64,000 bases of DNA, from assembly GCA_963969495.1 (NCBI GenBank), contig OZ018327.1:34025175-34089174 (forward strand), given 5' to 3'. This DNA is from Ceratothoa steindachneri (taxonomy: Eukaryota; Arthropoda; Malacostraca; Isopoda; Cymothoidae). The notes under the pieces were generated by a model that searched no databases, was not told the origin of the DNA, and saw only the letters and a program-made list of their open reading frames with translations. A program made the position numbers and the translations under genes. Positions 1 to 11,519 of the stretch are shown piece by piece (the first letter of the stretch is position 1; every line of letters starts with the position of its first letter).

Positions 1-643
1 AAGTCAACGTCCCTGGCAACAATTTTGGTAAAATCAATTTGATTAATTGTTAATTTAAGTCAATTGGTTTCGTCCGTCAAGCGCAGGTTTTGTTTACAAT
101 GTCCTGGCAGCTTTGACATTAATTCTAAACTGGCAATTCCAGTTTCTATTTTTGCTGCTAAAATAGGTTAGGGTACACAAACGAACCCCCCCCAACCAGC
201 ATTAACCTTATTCAAACTTCCGGTGGTAGTTGTAAAATATAAGGATACACAAGAATGGTTGTCCCATGGGGAAGTTTGAGCAGAATGAATTATCGCTTCG
301 TTATTTAGCAAGATATGTATCGCTAAACCAGTGGCGGATCAAGGAAAAATTATTGGGGGTCTAAACTGAATTCTTCCCAGTGAGTAGTAGTCTGAGAAAA
401 GGGCCCTTGACTATTAATAATGGTTCTCTTACACAATGATAATTAAATAACAACATCTCATAAACGAGTAAGTACTAACTCTCTCTAATCAGATTTTGTT
501 CTCACAGATCAGAAAGTTATGACTTGTAATTTTGGGGCGTCAGCTTAGGTCTAATACTGAATTTAATCATTATTTTTTAGATTTAACTGTATTTTAGACA
601 TGTATCATATATGATACATTCGATCGCAACGGGTTAAATATTT

Positions 644-645
<2 letters not shown>
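1..645. other. Unassigned AT-rich sequence
   Basis: I see no open frame of note, splice-flanked exon, terminal repeat or tandem array here. A run of eight or so C residues near 187 is the only distinctive feature. It is probably intergenic or intronic sequence. Confidence 0.4.

Positions 646-709
<64 letters not shown>
646..709. repeat. (AT)n microsatellite
   Basis: This is a perfect AT dinucleotide tract of about 64 bases. Similar AT tracts occur at 43453-43515 and 55678-55700. Any open frame reading Tyr-Ile repeats across it is an artefact of the repeat. Confidence 0.95.
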
Positions 710-712
<3 letters not shown>

Positions 713-1055
713 ACATACATAACTCTTTCTGAATAGCAGAATACAGGTATGGTTAGAAAAAGAAATATAAACGGGTCTGAAATTTTGGGGTCGGATTTAG
801 CCCCCCAATCCGCTCCCTGGATCCGCGCTTGTGCTACGCTCTGAATAACGTTTCTTTTTGACAAAAATAAAAATTCTGTTTGACACCGAATTGAAAATGT
901 GAAGAAATACAGGATTAAATATTATAATTCTAACAATTAGGAAAATTTTAATTAAATATTAGCATTTGTCCTTGATTATTGTATTCGTGAAGTAGGGTAA
1001 TTTTTAAGCAGGTTTTAGGGCAACTTTTCCATAGGATAAAGGCATTTTTTACACT

Positions 1056-1124
1056 TTTAGGTCAAAATTTGCCTACTTTGTAATTATTATTTGGTGTTCT
1101 TGTTATTTTAATGTTTTGGGTTTT
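1056..1124 (+). repeat. Arm 1 of an inverted duplication
   Basis: About 69 bases match, in reverse complement and with very few differences, the stretch at 2235-2303. Weaker similarity continues on both sides of the arm, so this is probably an inverted duplicate of part of the decayed gene at 1890-3110 rather than a transposon terminal repeat. The stretch from 710 to 1055 before it holds nothing I can assign. Confidence 0.7.
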
Positions 1125-1889
1125 GTTGTAGCCTTTTAAATTCGTTTTATCAATTTGCCAAAGGTTTTAACACTGAGATTTCAGAATACAGCTTCCAGGA
1201 CTGGAAATTATATTAAATTATTTGTTTTTTAAGAAGAAAAGTAACGAGAGAATTTCAACTTGAAGTGTTTTGAAAAGGCTTTTATAAAAAATGGTGAAGT
1301 TAGGGAGAAGGAAGGTGTGTAGAGAGTAGGAAATAGAGGATATAAATGGAGGCGATAGCGAACGGAAGACCCCAGAACGTTCCTATACTACCTTCGTTGA
1401 GGAACGAACAACTTTTCAAACCATTCTGGTAGAGGTTCTCTCTTTGGTTTTTGCCTTTTAAATGCAATTGCAAAGCAACCAATTTGATTGTAACCTTAGA
1501 TCAGAAACATGATTTATACAAGGGTAATCCAAAAAGTTCCCGGAAAATTTGAGGAAAATCACTGAATAACAAATATCTTTAGGTTAAGAAAAAAACAGCC
1601 CAGTTCATGTTTTTATTATCAATTCATAGGTTCTAATCCTTAATTTGACAATTATACATGCCTAGCACGTCTCAGTTTCACATATTTGCTTCGTAAACCT
1701 TCATGCCAGAAAATATTGAAATATAATGTTATAAAAGTCGAAATTGCTTTATTTCATTTAATACCTAAATACCATAATAACTAAAGCCCAAATAAATCCC
1801 TAAATATATTAAAAATAAACATAGAATAATCAATTTAGAATAAATGTAACTTGGTTTTTCTTCTTTTGTGTGATACCTCTGGTTGGTCT

Positions 1890-3110
1890 TGCATCCGGGG
1901 ACTTCAGGTCCCATTATAACTCTTCTCCATTTCGGCTGTGTCTTGGCGGAACCTCTGTCCATGTTCACTGACAGCTCCGGCATAATTTTTAGAAAATGAA
2001 AGGTACAAATGCCAAAAAAATACAGTTTGAGTGACATGTTACAACATCGACGTTGGTAGCATTTTATAATTTCATCTACTAAAGCAACGTGATGGTCCTG
2101 TCTGTGCTTTCCCAGCACACAAATAAATACACCCTTAATTGCGCACCAAGTTGATAACTCTGCTTAATACATCATTGCTTGAAAATCATTGCCAAATTGG
2201 AGTGACAAATTGGAGGGCCGACGAATATTTCTTTAAAACCCAAAACATTAAAATAACAACAACACCAAATAATAATTACAAAGTAGGCAAATTTTGACCT
2301 AAAGGTTGGAAATTTCGCCATGGGATACAGGAGTGCTCGTCTTTCTTGTTTCATATATTCGACGAAATGTTTGATTATGCCCATTTTGGGGGAAAGTGGT
2401 GGCAAATTGATCTTCTTGACTTATGGTTCATTAATAACTTTATGGGGTCCTCATGTCAATGAATCTCACGGTGGTCATTCCAACCGACCAAGTGTAATGT
2501 TTTGATTACGTTTGGCTGTCAAACTTACAAGGAATACATATGTACTTGGTACACTCAATTGCCCATTCATTAATATTGAAAACCTCCTTCAGATCGACAC
2601 AAACAAGCCATTTATGGTCATCGTACTTTATACAATCTAGAATGAAATTGTTTCAGATGACTATCCTAAAGCAACTGAGTGTTAAACTGGAATAGAAGGT
2701 ATAGTATTTCTATTTGTGGTTGAACAGTTTTGATGCTGTAGATAGCCCATCAATACATATCCATTAATTGGGTCAATAGATCAGTCCAAAGACATCAAAT
2801 TGTCCCCTGATATAATTGTAGAAACTGACATTGTTGCATTGATGAACAATTTTTAAATACTCTAATTCTGGCACTTCCATGCAATAAATTGCATTCTTGC
2901 AAATCGGAGGCCAGTAGTTCACTTTAATATTTAGTGAGAGAAAGGTCACGAACCAGGTCATTAGTTAAGATTGTGTAATGAGATATGGCTTTTTGTAAGA
3001 CTCCAGTTATTGCTTGTACAAATCATCTTGTGATTCTGGTTCATCTGAGACATCAGTGTTATCGTCTGGTATTCCTGATGGAGGCTGAGGAATAGGTACT
3101 TGAAATGTTC
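1890..3110 (-). pseudogene. Decayed copy of an uncharacterised repeated gene family
   Basis: Read on the minus strand through several frames, this stretch carries recognisable pieces of the same protein as the copy at 58605-61146. The pieces, in order, are an acidic segment near 3100-3066 (IPQPPSGIPDDNTDVSDEPE), NDLVRDLSLTK near 2950, SELLASDLQE near 2910, PPLSPKMGIIKHFVEYMKQE near 2400-2340, CCNMSLKL near 2040 and an EHGQRFRQD motif near 1950. In-frame stops and frameshifts separate them, and the N-terminal cysteine-rich part is missing, so it is a non-functional relic. The family occurs in many copies in arthropod genomes as far as I recall, and its function is unknown. It may be transposon-derived, but I see no terminal repeats here. 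Confidence 0.6.
2235..2303 (-). repeat. Arm 2 of an inverted duplication
   Basis: This is the reverse-complement partner of 1056-1124. It sits inside the decayed coding sequence at 1890-3110, between the segment reading KFPTF and the segment reading KEIFVGPP. Intact relatives have only a few residues there, so these bases may be an insertion in the relic. Confidence 0.65.
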
Positions 3111-3114
3111 AACA

Positions 3115-3740
3115 AGGCGACAAGCAGATCGAACCTAGCTAAACAAGAGCCTTTTTGCCATTACAGTTACAACCTGTAGAGAAAAAAATATATATGCTCA
3201 TTAGAACAAAGATTTGAATTAAATTATAATACATTATTTTCACAAAGTTATGTCTTTTGTAGTACTTGTAATTGATAGAGATGAAACGAGGAAATTATCT
3301 TACATGTGATATCTATTAAATATAATTAGTAATCTGTTGAATAGTTCATTGGTTCAATCCAGATCATCGATATGATAGATAAAAGACCACGACCAGCGCC
3401 TTTGGCCCATGTTGACAGTGAACCTGTGAGTCTGATGGCATACATAGTATGTTGAGTCCAGCGCTTGTCTTGATCAAGAACTTTGACACAAAATTACAGT
3501 TTATCTATGTAGCTTCTTGGCGAGAGAAGTCAGTTGCCTTTGATACTGATTCAGTTTTAGCGAACCGATGTAATAAAACTATTTACAGATGTTTTACATT
3601 TCCTGCCCATTGTTGTTGAACTACAGGACAAAACACCTGCAAAGGGAAATGTAATGTATATTGTTTGATTTAAATTTGACATTTTCATAAGTAGACACCA
3701 AAACTAAATATAAATAATACATTTTGCATAGAAAACAGAG
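3115..3740. other. Unassigned stretch with one possible exon
   Basis: There is no clear gene. On the minus strand a good splice acceptor (pyrimidine run then CAG) lies near 3635. A short frame after it is phase-compatible with host exon 14 and reaches a stop after about 25 codons. It could be the missing terminal exon, but I could not support it further. Confidence 0.25.
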
Positions 3741-3744
3741 CTCT

Positions 3745-3813
3745 TGCTAGCCGAGTGGATACGGCGTTGGTCTGTCAATGTCGCGATACCGGGTTCGATC
3801 CCGGCATGGGCGG
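3745..3813 (+). repeat. tRNA-like SINE head
   Basis: The sequence has an A-box-like TAGCCGAGTGG and a B-box-like GGTTCGATCCC about 40 bases apart, which is the internal RNA polymerase III promoter layout of a tRNA. The ends do not pair into an acceptor stem, so it is not a working tRNA gene. It most resembles the 5' head of a tRNA-derived SINE. It lies just beyond the 3' end of the LINE on the opposite strand. Confidence 0.55.
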
Positions 3814-4043
3814 ACACAAACGTCAGCGCACGGAGAGTAACAAGGAGTAACAAGGAAAATAAGTACCTTAGAAGACATTACGGTCCATTTAATAAGGGTA
3901 CCTTTGAACTAGTTGTCGAGCGGGCACATCCCCGCTCAATTGCCTTACGTCCTCCCTAAATGGCAACTTTTCAAGACTTTGTCTAGTCTTGTCTTGAACT
4001 GGTCAACAGAATTGCTGTTGACAACCTCCATCGGAAGTGCGTT

Positions 4044-5740
4044 TCAGCTACCACAGATACTGTATGTGAAATATTTCCTATACAGATCGCGGTTGTAACG
4101 CTTCAGCTCAAGTTTGAAGCCATGATTTCTTGTTCTGCTCTCATTAAAGCTAAAAATATCCCTATAGTCAGCATTGTCGAACCCTCGAAGTATTTTGAAA
4201 ACTTCGATGAGCTGACCACGCAGTCTACGGGTCTCCAACGAGAACATATCTAATTCCCTTAATCTATCTTCATAAATTTTATGTCTGATAGAGGGAATCA
4301 GTTTGGTTGCACTGGCTTGCACGCGTTCTAATCTTGCGATGTCATTTTGAAATGAAGGACTCCAAAATTGTACGGCATACTCCAGGTGCGGCCGAACGAG
4401 GGAGTTGTATAGACAAAGTACTATCTCCTTGTTACGGTATCCAAACTGGCGCTTTATGTAGCCTAACATCCTTTGGGCTTTCTTCTCTGCCTCGATGCAC
4501 TGTTTCGAGAACTTGAGGTCGCTAGTGATAGTTAAATCCAAGTCCTTCTCAGTGTTACTCGATTCAAGAGCGTTGCCCTTAAGGATATACTGAGATTGGG
4601 GGTTTCTGTGGCCGATATGCATCACTTTGCATTTGTTCACGTTAAAAGGCATTTGCCACGTGGCCGACCACTCCCCAATCTTCCCAAGATCTTCCTGCAG
4701 GCAGGCAGTATTTCCATCATTTGCAACGTTCATACCAAGCTTGGTATCGTCGGCAAATTTGGAAATCTTGGCAACCATCTCACCGTCCATGTCGATGACG
4801 TAGATGATGAATAGTATGGTCCCAGGAAAGAACCTTGAGGCACCCAGCTAGTAACGGACACCCACTCAGAAGCCTGTCCATTCACCACCACCCGTTGCCG
4901 TCTGCCACATAGCCAGTTCTCGATCCAGCCGGCTACTTTTCCGTCTATGCCCAGTGCTCGCACTTTCCAGGGAAGGCGGCGGTGTGGTACCTTATCAAAG
5001 GCTTTCTGAAAGTCTAAGTAAACCACATCCAACGCCTTGTCCCGATCGTGCTCACTGAAGACGAAGTGGAAGAATTCCACAAGGTTCGTCCGGCATGAGC
5101 GTTGCCTTCGGAAGCTGTACTGGGAACTCCTCAGTAGCAGGTTTGACTCTAAATACGACATCATTTTGTCCACCATGATGTTTTCCATGAGTTTACCGAC
5201 TATCGAAGTCAGACTGATAGGTCGGTAGTTCGACGTTTGGCTAGGGTCTCCTTTCTTGAAAATAGGAGTCACCTCCGCTTCACGCTCACGCCAGTCTCTA
5301 GGAACGCATTCGGTCCAGATTAACATGTTGAAGATTGCGCTCAGGTATCGTGACACTTGATCGCGCACTTCTTTCAACACTTTAGTTAGAAACCCATCCG
5401 GGCCAGGTGACTTATTCGTCATTAGGTCAGTGATCTTCTTTTCTATTTCTCCATCGGGAAAGTCCATATCCGCCAGCCTTTGCCCCGAGTAGGAATCCGT
5501 TGGCTGGGGAATGGGACCACACTCTTCAGTAAACACTGAAGAGAAGTAGTCGTTGAGGAGGTTAGCATTTTCTGCAGCTGAGTGTTTTAATGTCCCCTCT
5601 TCATTCTTCAAAGGGCCAATCGTTCGAAGGATTGGTTTACGGCTGTTTACATATCCAAAGAACTCCTTGGGATTCTCTTTACAAAGTCTTGCCACTCGTA
5701 GTTCTTCAGACCACTTAGCCACCCTTATGCTGGACTTCAT
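4044..5740 (-). pseudogene. LINE reverse transcriptase
   Basis: Two overlapping frames, 4730-5740 and 4044-4790, together cover the polymerase. Motifs in order are KSPGPDG, SNYRPISLTSIVGKLME, YLDFQKAFDKVPHRRL, a damaged VPQGSFLGP and, after a frameshift near 4760, the catalytic FADDTKL. The C-terminal part reads LYNSLVRPHLEYAVQFWSP. The order and motifs are those of CR1/jockey-like reverse transcriptases. The frameshift falls just before the FADD catalytic box, so no intact enzyme is encoded. Confidence 0.85.
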
Positions 5741-5814
5741 CCTCCTAGCTAGCCTACGGTACTCGTCAAAGTCTCCAGAAATCTTTGACTGCCGGTAAAA
5801 CGTTCTCTTCTCCC

Positions 5815-6720
5815 TTAGAAGTTGACCAATTTCTCGATTAAACCACTTTGGTTGAACGGAAGACCGACTAAGGCTTTTCGAAGGGATAAAAGTGATTGAA
5901 GACTCATGAACGTAGTTTTGAATCTATTCCACGAATCTTCAACATCCTCGCACACTTTTAGCCTCACGTCAGTCAAGCCAGCACGAAAACCTGCAAAGCC
6001 TGCTCTTCTCAAATCAAGTTTCCTCGATTTTCTAGTCGCAGACTCTACCTTGGAGACCTTGACTATAAATCTGACTAGTCGGTGATCACTGCCACCGAGC
6101 TCTTGGCCTACCGAGAGATCATTAACGATGTCATCCTCAGAGGTGAAAACTAAGTTAAGGGGATTGTTGATTCTCGTCGGCTCTCTCACCCATTGAGTCA
6201 GGAACTCGTTGTCCGCGAATTCCAGGAGTAGCGCGTTCTCGCCACAGGGTTTTCTGGTTTTCCAGTCATCTTGTGTGTTGAAATCCCCTATGACGATACA
6301 CACTCTGTCTTCGATAAGTTCTACTAGTAGCTGGTACAGATCTCTGTCCTTTTCAACGAGTTGGGCAGGAGGTATATAAAGCACCAGGGTCGTGTATTTG
6401 CAGGACCTATTTCTAGTTCTACACCTAGGAGCTCGTGGTGGGATACGATGTTGCATTTTGTCGAGTTGAATGTATCCTTGACCTACAACATTACACCGCC
6501 ACCCTCTCTGCCAGGCCTATCTTTTAGGAAGAGTCAGTAACCTGGAATCGTGAATTCGCCTTCAAAATCTCGGTTTGAAGTTTTTATCTACGACTCTTTA
6601 ATGGCTACCATCTCTGGTTCTTCCGCCACTACGAGGCCACGAAGTTCAAGAAACTTGTTTCTGATAGACCTCGCATTAAACAGAAGAACTTTCAGGGAGT
6701 CTCCGACTGTAAGACTCCCT
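5815..6720 (-). pseudogene. LINE endonuclease domain (APE type)
   Basis: Near 6700-6590 a broken frame reads LLFNARSIRNKFLELRGLV, the usual start of a LINE endonuclease. The longer frame at 5815-6456 carries VCIVIGDFN followed by LGGSDHRLVRF. The GDFN and SDH motifs are the metal-binding and catalytic signatures of apurinic-type endonucleases that nick the target DNA. The two parts are out of frame with each other, so the enzyme is inactive. Confidence 0.75.
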
Positions 6721-6945
6721 ACGCTCTTCCGTTTCCCGTCTTACTTGTCTCTCTGTTCTCTTTTAGTGGTGTGGTGGCACCCTTTCGAGCGACCTCCGCG
6801 AAGGTCGTTCCAGTGGTGACTTTGGCGTACTGGCGCACGTCCGCCCTCACTCTGGGCCGGACCGTCCTTTGAGTCCTCTCAAGACATCTTGTATCAGGTT
6901 GGAGAGTACAGCCTTTCCTTTAAAGAAAAGCTGCACCCCATCCCT

Positions 6946-7335
6946 TTAGTAGAGATCGTTCCTACCATAAAAGATGCAGGAGGGGTCGACAAAAAACACC
7001 CCTTCCGCCGTACCTAAATCTGCTAGTCGACGGTTCAGTGCGACGTTCCTCGAGTGAGCGATCCGGCTTAAACCTCTTATCGGGCGCATCCCGACCACGA
7101 CAGGTCTGCGGGTTTTCAACCCACACTCATCCACAGCCCCCATGACCGTCTGATGTAACTCGCCTGTAGGGCCTACCCTACCTTCTCTGAGGTAGAGGTC
7201 GTTGCCACTTACCATCAGGGCAACGACGGAATTCTCAGAAATCTGAGATTTCTCAGCCTCTACTCTTATCTGTTGGTTCCCGCGTCCTGGAAGGCAGCTC
7301 ACCCTCACACTAGTGCGAAGGCGTGCCGCTAGCAT
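6946..7335 (-). pseudogene. LINE ORF1 esterase-like fragment
   Basis: The frame of about 130 codons contains VALMVSGNDLYLREG, then a segment on the pattern VVVGMRPIRGLSR, then FVDPSCIFYGRNDLY, and ends in a stop. The arrangement of SGND followed by a late Asp resembles the SGNH/GDSL esterase domain known from CR1 ORF1 proteins. The expected histidine after the final block lies beyond the stop codon, so the domain is truncated. Assignment to the esterase family is by motif memory, not by search. Confidence 0.5.
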
Positions 7336-7720
7336 GGGTCGCAGATCCCATGCTACCGAATGGTGGAGGCGCTTTGCTCACCCCTGTATTCGGGTGAGTA
7401 GATCTTACACTTCTCATCACATCGCTTTCTTTCCTTTCCGTCTTTGCAGCACAACACACATACACTATCTCTGTTCCAAGGAATCCTACCAATGGGTATC
7501 TATATCCACATACTTCTGACGCGGAACAGGCCCCTCTGCCCAGGGGTGACGAAGTTTCAACCTGAACGTTGTTTGGGACCAAAACATAATACTTCCTGGC
7601 AGCTCTCCCCAAAGAGGACTTGGCCTTGGGGCCCTCGGCCTCACCAGCGATTGTCACACTGATATTTATATCTATTTCATTTTCCAGTCGGGATCCACCT
7701 GGATAAAGGCAAGTAGGCAA

Positions 7721-8377
7721 ACCACTACTAATAATACTACTCCTGAACCCTCAAGCGCCTTTCAATGAGGCTAAGGTTTTAATGTAACCTTAGGAAGGAC
7801 TCAGTCCGAGGTCTAATTTAAGACATTTTTATCGTTGATTGACCTTTTCATCATCATTATCATCATCATTATCATCATCAATTACTCTATAATTTAAGAA
7901 GGGTATTTTGGGGAGTATTTGAATAATAATTTCATCTTAGTTTGGTTATGACTTATGTTTTTTTATCAAAGTTATTTCTAATAATTCTTTTATAATATCA
8001 AAAAACAAAATGGTGAAGCTCAAAAATGAATATAATTACCGAAATTTAGTGAATTTTTTAAAACCCAAAGAATTACAAATGGTGAAGTTCAGAGAATTTA
8101 TTTTTATATATTTTCTTCTATAACTATATTTTAGCAACGTGATCTTTTGAAAGGGAGGAAATTTAGTTTAGAGTTCCTTTTTAGAATTATTATAATTGGC
8201 GAAGTTCAGGGAAAAATTTATAAAATTTAACCATGGCTGCATTTTAATAGATTTAAAATTTTAATCTTAGTAGCGAAGCGCAAGCTCCCCCCTACGTGGC
8301 GAATCCATTGCCTGGTTTTTATATCCCTTAGTCCCCGTGAAATGTTTGGAATCCTTTTAAACGACGCTATCGCTTAC
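7721..8377. repeat. ATC microsatellite and AT-rich dispersed repeat
   Basis: A short (ATC)n tract lies at about 7848-7881. From 7950 to 8290 an AT-rich sequence repeats the phrase GTGAAG(C/T)TCA several times. Related phrases recur at 62640-62770, and a tail with GCGAAGCGCAA recurs near 61585, so this is a dispersed repeat family of unknown type. Confidence 0.5.
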
Positions 8378-8508
8378 ACTGCAGCCATCGTGTTGGAGTC
8401 CTTTGTCCCTGAAGGATCTTCCTGGACATGAAATCGGAGAAAGGATTCATTTCGCTCTCCTCCTCATCCATCCTCTGTCTGGTGGAAGCCACGTACTGGG
8501 ACGCCGTT
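8378..8508 (-). CDS. Host gene exon 14, last resolved
   Basis: The acceptor is TGCGTTCTTCAG and the donor is CAGT|GTAAGC. The exon starts with one carried base and ends in phase 1 over 131 bases. It encodes about 43 residues including TASQYVASTRQRMDEEESEM and then KILQGQRTPTRWLQ. No stop codon is reached, so at least one more exon must lie at lower coordinates or outside the window. The LINE at 3960-7720 lies in that direction. Confidence 0.68.
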
Positions 8509-8564
8509 CTGAAGAACGCAAGGACAAGTAGGCCATTATTTTTCCAGTTTTAGATGTTGAATGT

Positions 8565-8895
8565 GTGGGAGTTGCTAACGTGTTCCCAATGGTTAGATTC
8601 GACCGGTTAACAAACACGAGGCAAATATGAGCAGGAATGTTGGGTTATGGAGAGAGTGGAATTTTATGAGTGTGTTGAATGTTGTGTGATGGAGTTTCTA
8701 GCGTGCTTTCAACGGTTAGATTCAATTAGTTAGGACAAGATAAATATGACGGGGAATTGTGGATTGTGTAGAGAGTGGAATTATGAATAGAAAGATATGA
8801 ATGTTACGAGTGTGTAGAATATTGGGTGAGGAAGGAGCTGGCGTGTTCCCAAAGAATAGATTCAACCTGTTTGCACTGGATGAAGTATTGGAAAG
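8565..8895. repeat. Diverged tandem repeat, about 125-140 bp period
   Basis: Two and a half copies begin with GAGTT(G/T)CTA(A/G)CGTG and share GGTTAGATTC and GTAGAGAGTGGAATT further in. The copies differ by indels. The sequence lies in the intron between host exons 13 and 14. GT-rich sequence of similar flavour recurs at 16330-16560 and 33740-34000. Confidence 0.55.
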
Positions 8896-9294
8896 AAGAA
8901 TTAGAAGAATTGCGTGAGATGAAGGAGGTATTCTGATGAATACTATGTGAGAAGTTAACTGTAATGAATGTGTAAAGAGAGGTAAGTAGGGCACATGTTT
9001 AAGTGGGGTTAGAAGGATAGTAAATGAGGGCGAGGCTCTTTTGTTAAATTAGGAATTATACGATGTAATGATATGGTATGAATGTAAAAGTTCAAGTAGT
9101 TATGAAGAAAGGAATCTTTGCAAGAATTCAATTAGATGTGATGGTTGTACAATGCACATGTATCGTGTTATGGCAGAAGAAAAGGACTAGATTGAACAGC
9201 CCCATCAAAATCGGATTGGTTTGTTGGGGAGGGATCAAATAATGACTGATGATGTGTGATTACGAACGGAAGTGTACACCTGAACAAGGGAGCC

Positions 9295-9318
9295 GGGGGG
9301 TGGGGGGTGGGGGGGGGG
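9295..9318 (+). repeat. G-rich tract, potential G-quadruplex
   Basis: Three runs of six, six and ten G separated by single T bases make a strong quadruplex-forming motif on the plus strand. In the pre-mRNA of the minus-strand host gene it is a C-rich tract. A short degenerate (TAT)n run follows. Confidence 0.7.
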
Positions 9319-9363
9319 TGAAGGGCTTTTGTAATATTATTATTATTACTATTAAAATAGTAC

Positions 9364-9479
9364 CTGTAACAGTTCATGTCAAGTGTCACTTCTTTTCCAG
9401 GGCGAGCCGTCAGTAGCGTCCATTGTTCAGGACGAACATTTTTTAAGTCCAGGACCTGACCAGGGACAAAAGACCGATA
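9364..9479 (-). CDS. Host gene exon 13
   Basis: The acceptor is CCTTGGCACTAAAG and the donor is TACAG|GTACTA. The exon runs from phase 0 to phase 2 over 116 bases. It encodes YRSFVPGQVLDLKNVRPEQW followed by TARPGKEVTLDMNCYR, and its composition shifts back toward beta strand. A G-rich tract lies in the following intron about 45 bases past the donor. Confidence 0.68.
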
Positions 9480-9542
9480 CTTTAGTGCCAAGGAAAGTTT
9501 CGTTCAAGTATCGACGAGGACAAATTCTATTCTGAATCGCGC

Positions 9543-9545
<3 letters not shown>

Positions 9546-9590
<45 letters not shown>

Positions 9591-9848
9591 TCTTTCACTT
9601 TCTTCTCTTTCTCTGTTTTTCCTTCAATTTATACATTTCTCCTTCTCTCATTTCTCTCATCCTATTCTCGTTCTTTTTCTCCTTCCCTCTCTCATTTCCC
9701 TTTTCTTTTTCACTTTCCTCTCTCTCCTTCTCTTTTCTTTTTCTCACTTTCCTCTTTCTCTCTCTCTCCTTTTCTTTACCTTTTCTCTTTCTCTCTCTCC
9801 TCTTTCCTTTTTCTCTCTCACCTAATCTCCTACTGTTTCCTTGCCTCT
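9546..9848. repeat. (CT)n microsatellite and polypyrimidine tract
   Basis: A perfect CT run of about 40 bases is followed by about 260 bases of almost pure pyrimidine with TTTC/TCTC phrases. The opposite strand is open and reads Lys/Arg/Glu, but that is a composition artefact and not a gene. Confidence 0.9.
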
Positions 9849-9849
9849 C

Positions 9850-10955
9850 TTCACTCACTCTGTGGATATTATTTCACTTATTACCGCTTATATTTCATCG
9901 GCTCTCATTTATACCGCAAATATTCACTCACACATCCTAGTTTATCCTAGTCCCCAACTGCTTGTTACTACTTCACACAACCGCTTCTCCCTCCCCTGAA
10001 TTCTACCGCCATTTATCATACCATCGTTCATTTCTCACGTTCCGATTTTTTTTTTATCTCTCGCGTACATGTATCTATCTCCCTGACATCTTCCACACAT
10101 TTCACGATTCTTCTCATTGGAGGATGGCCCTGCTATCGTTCCTTCATACTCACTTCACCTCTTTCGTCTCACCAATTAACACTATTTTCTCTCCTTTTTA
10201 ACTTTGCCTGATTCCAGAGTTGTTCTGTGCTAGTCGGTCCCACAACTACACTATGAGCCATACAACTCATTTCCATGAATATCCACACTACCATTCATTA
10301 CATTGTTGCTTTAGACAACATGGAATAATAATTATAATTTTTATTTTTAAAATAAAAACTAACAAGGGAACCTTCACCCCCCAATTTCGAAAAAAGTTAT
10401 TTTTTTAAATGGTGAGGAAAATATCTTGACGACTCTCGTGAATTGGGCATCGCTCCCAAAGCTCCTTAGCCTTTGAGGGAAAGTACTGAAAGGATTGTTG
10501 GTCCCCAAAGATTTCCACTTTTACTTAAAACTCATCTACTTTCGAACCCTGCTGATGTGCCGTGGCCCAAAAGACACTGGCGACCGTAGAATACCATTCA
10601 TTTCTCTCGTGAGTTGTAACAAAGTTCCCGTTGACAAACTACCACACTCCCTAGCCTGTCCATTAAGCGATGTAAAAAGCTTCCATCATTCACTAAACAT
10701 GGCAGGTAGCTAGAGCTATCTGTCTTTATGTGGTTGAATTCCATAAGAATTTATACAGGATTATATATGAAGTTTTTTTTCCGGCGAACAAAGGTAGATA
10801 ACCTTGAAATTATGTTGCCATGGCTACGAAAAAAGCGGTTGAGGCATATAACGTTGTGCTTAGTCTAGCGCTGCATTTATGGCCATTTAACACTCAAGAT
10901 TGAATTTAATTTTCTTGAATGGTATTAAACAAAGCTTTTTACACCTGTAAAATAC
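9850..10955. other. Unassigned intronic sequence
   Basis: This lies within the intron between host exons 12 and 13. It is C/T-rich until about 10330, then mixed. Short open frames have no splice or motif support. The phrase AAAACTAACAAGGGAAC near 10360 resembles the arm of the small inverted element at 44506. Confidence 0.4.
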
Positions 10956-11184
10956 CTGTTTCATAATGTCGACGATAGTTTCAGCGTTATCTCTGATAAT
11001 ATCGAATAAAGCCACAGAGAATTTCAGAAGTTCTCTCGACGAGGAATCTGGGTGCAAAGATGCCACTTCAGGGACCAAGTCAGTTTGGATGAACTCGAGG
11101 ATCTTTTCGAGCTGTGTTGACATCGCGTCCACAGAGGTACGAAGACTTAAAGGTACATCACCGAGCATCTTCTTGAACTCCTGT
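10956..11184 (-). CDS. Host gene exon 12: helical segment
   Basis: The acceptor GGCCTCTCTTAG gives one carried base, matching the two bases left by exon 11. The donor is AAACAG|GTATTT, phase 0. The exon codes for about 76 residues in helices such as RTSVDAMSTQLEKILEFIQT and LLKFSVALFDIIRDNAETI. Exons 9, 11 and 12 look alike in helical periodicity and length and may be internal repeats of one four-helix-type unit, which is an inference from composition only. Confidence 0.75.
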
Positions 11185-11519
11185 CTAAGAGAGGCCTTTG
11201 ACTTAAATATAGCACAAGTATTAACGTTCATAATTAGGATATGATATTTATACATGAAAAAGGGAAGAGAGAGATGGATGCAACTACATAATTCATTTAG
11301 TAAGAATGGAGAAAGGATGATAAGAGTTACTACGACGATTCCAAATCTTGCCAGTTTAAGATGTTTTAGTGGTGTATTTATGTGTGTGTGTAAATAAATG
11401 AAACAACAAGTTTAAACTAAAATAAAGGCAACAGAATTAGGTCACGTCTTTCAATTATTCTGACCTATGACCTTACGACATTCAAAACCTTTAACAAGTA
11501 TGAAAAATCCGACCCATAG

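Larger units (their letters stand above)
3960..7720 (-). mobile_element. CR1-type LINE, decayed
   Basis: Reading on the minus strand from about 7.3 kb downward, the order is an esterase-like ORF1 fragment, an endonuclease and a reverse transcriptase. That is the layout of a CR1-clade non-LTR retrotransposon. Frameshifts and stops break all three parts, so this copy is dead. An open frame at 7310-7720 just upstream may be the start of ORF1, but I could not recognise it. No target-site duplication was found by eye. It lies downstream (3' side) of the last resolved host exon. Confidence 0.8.

Noticed and set aside
9595..9858. Lys/Arg/Glu-rich protein on the minus strand
   Set aside because: It is the complement of a polypyrimidine tract with no start context, splice sites or homology.
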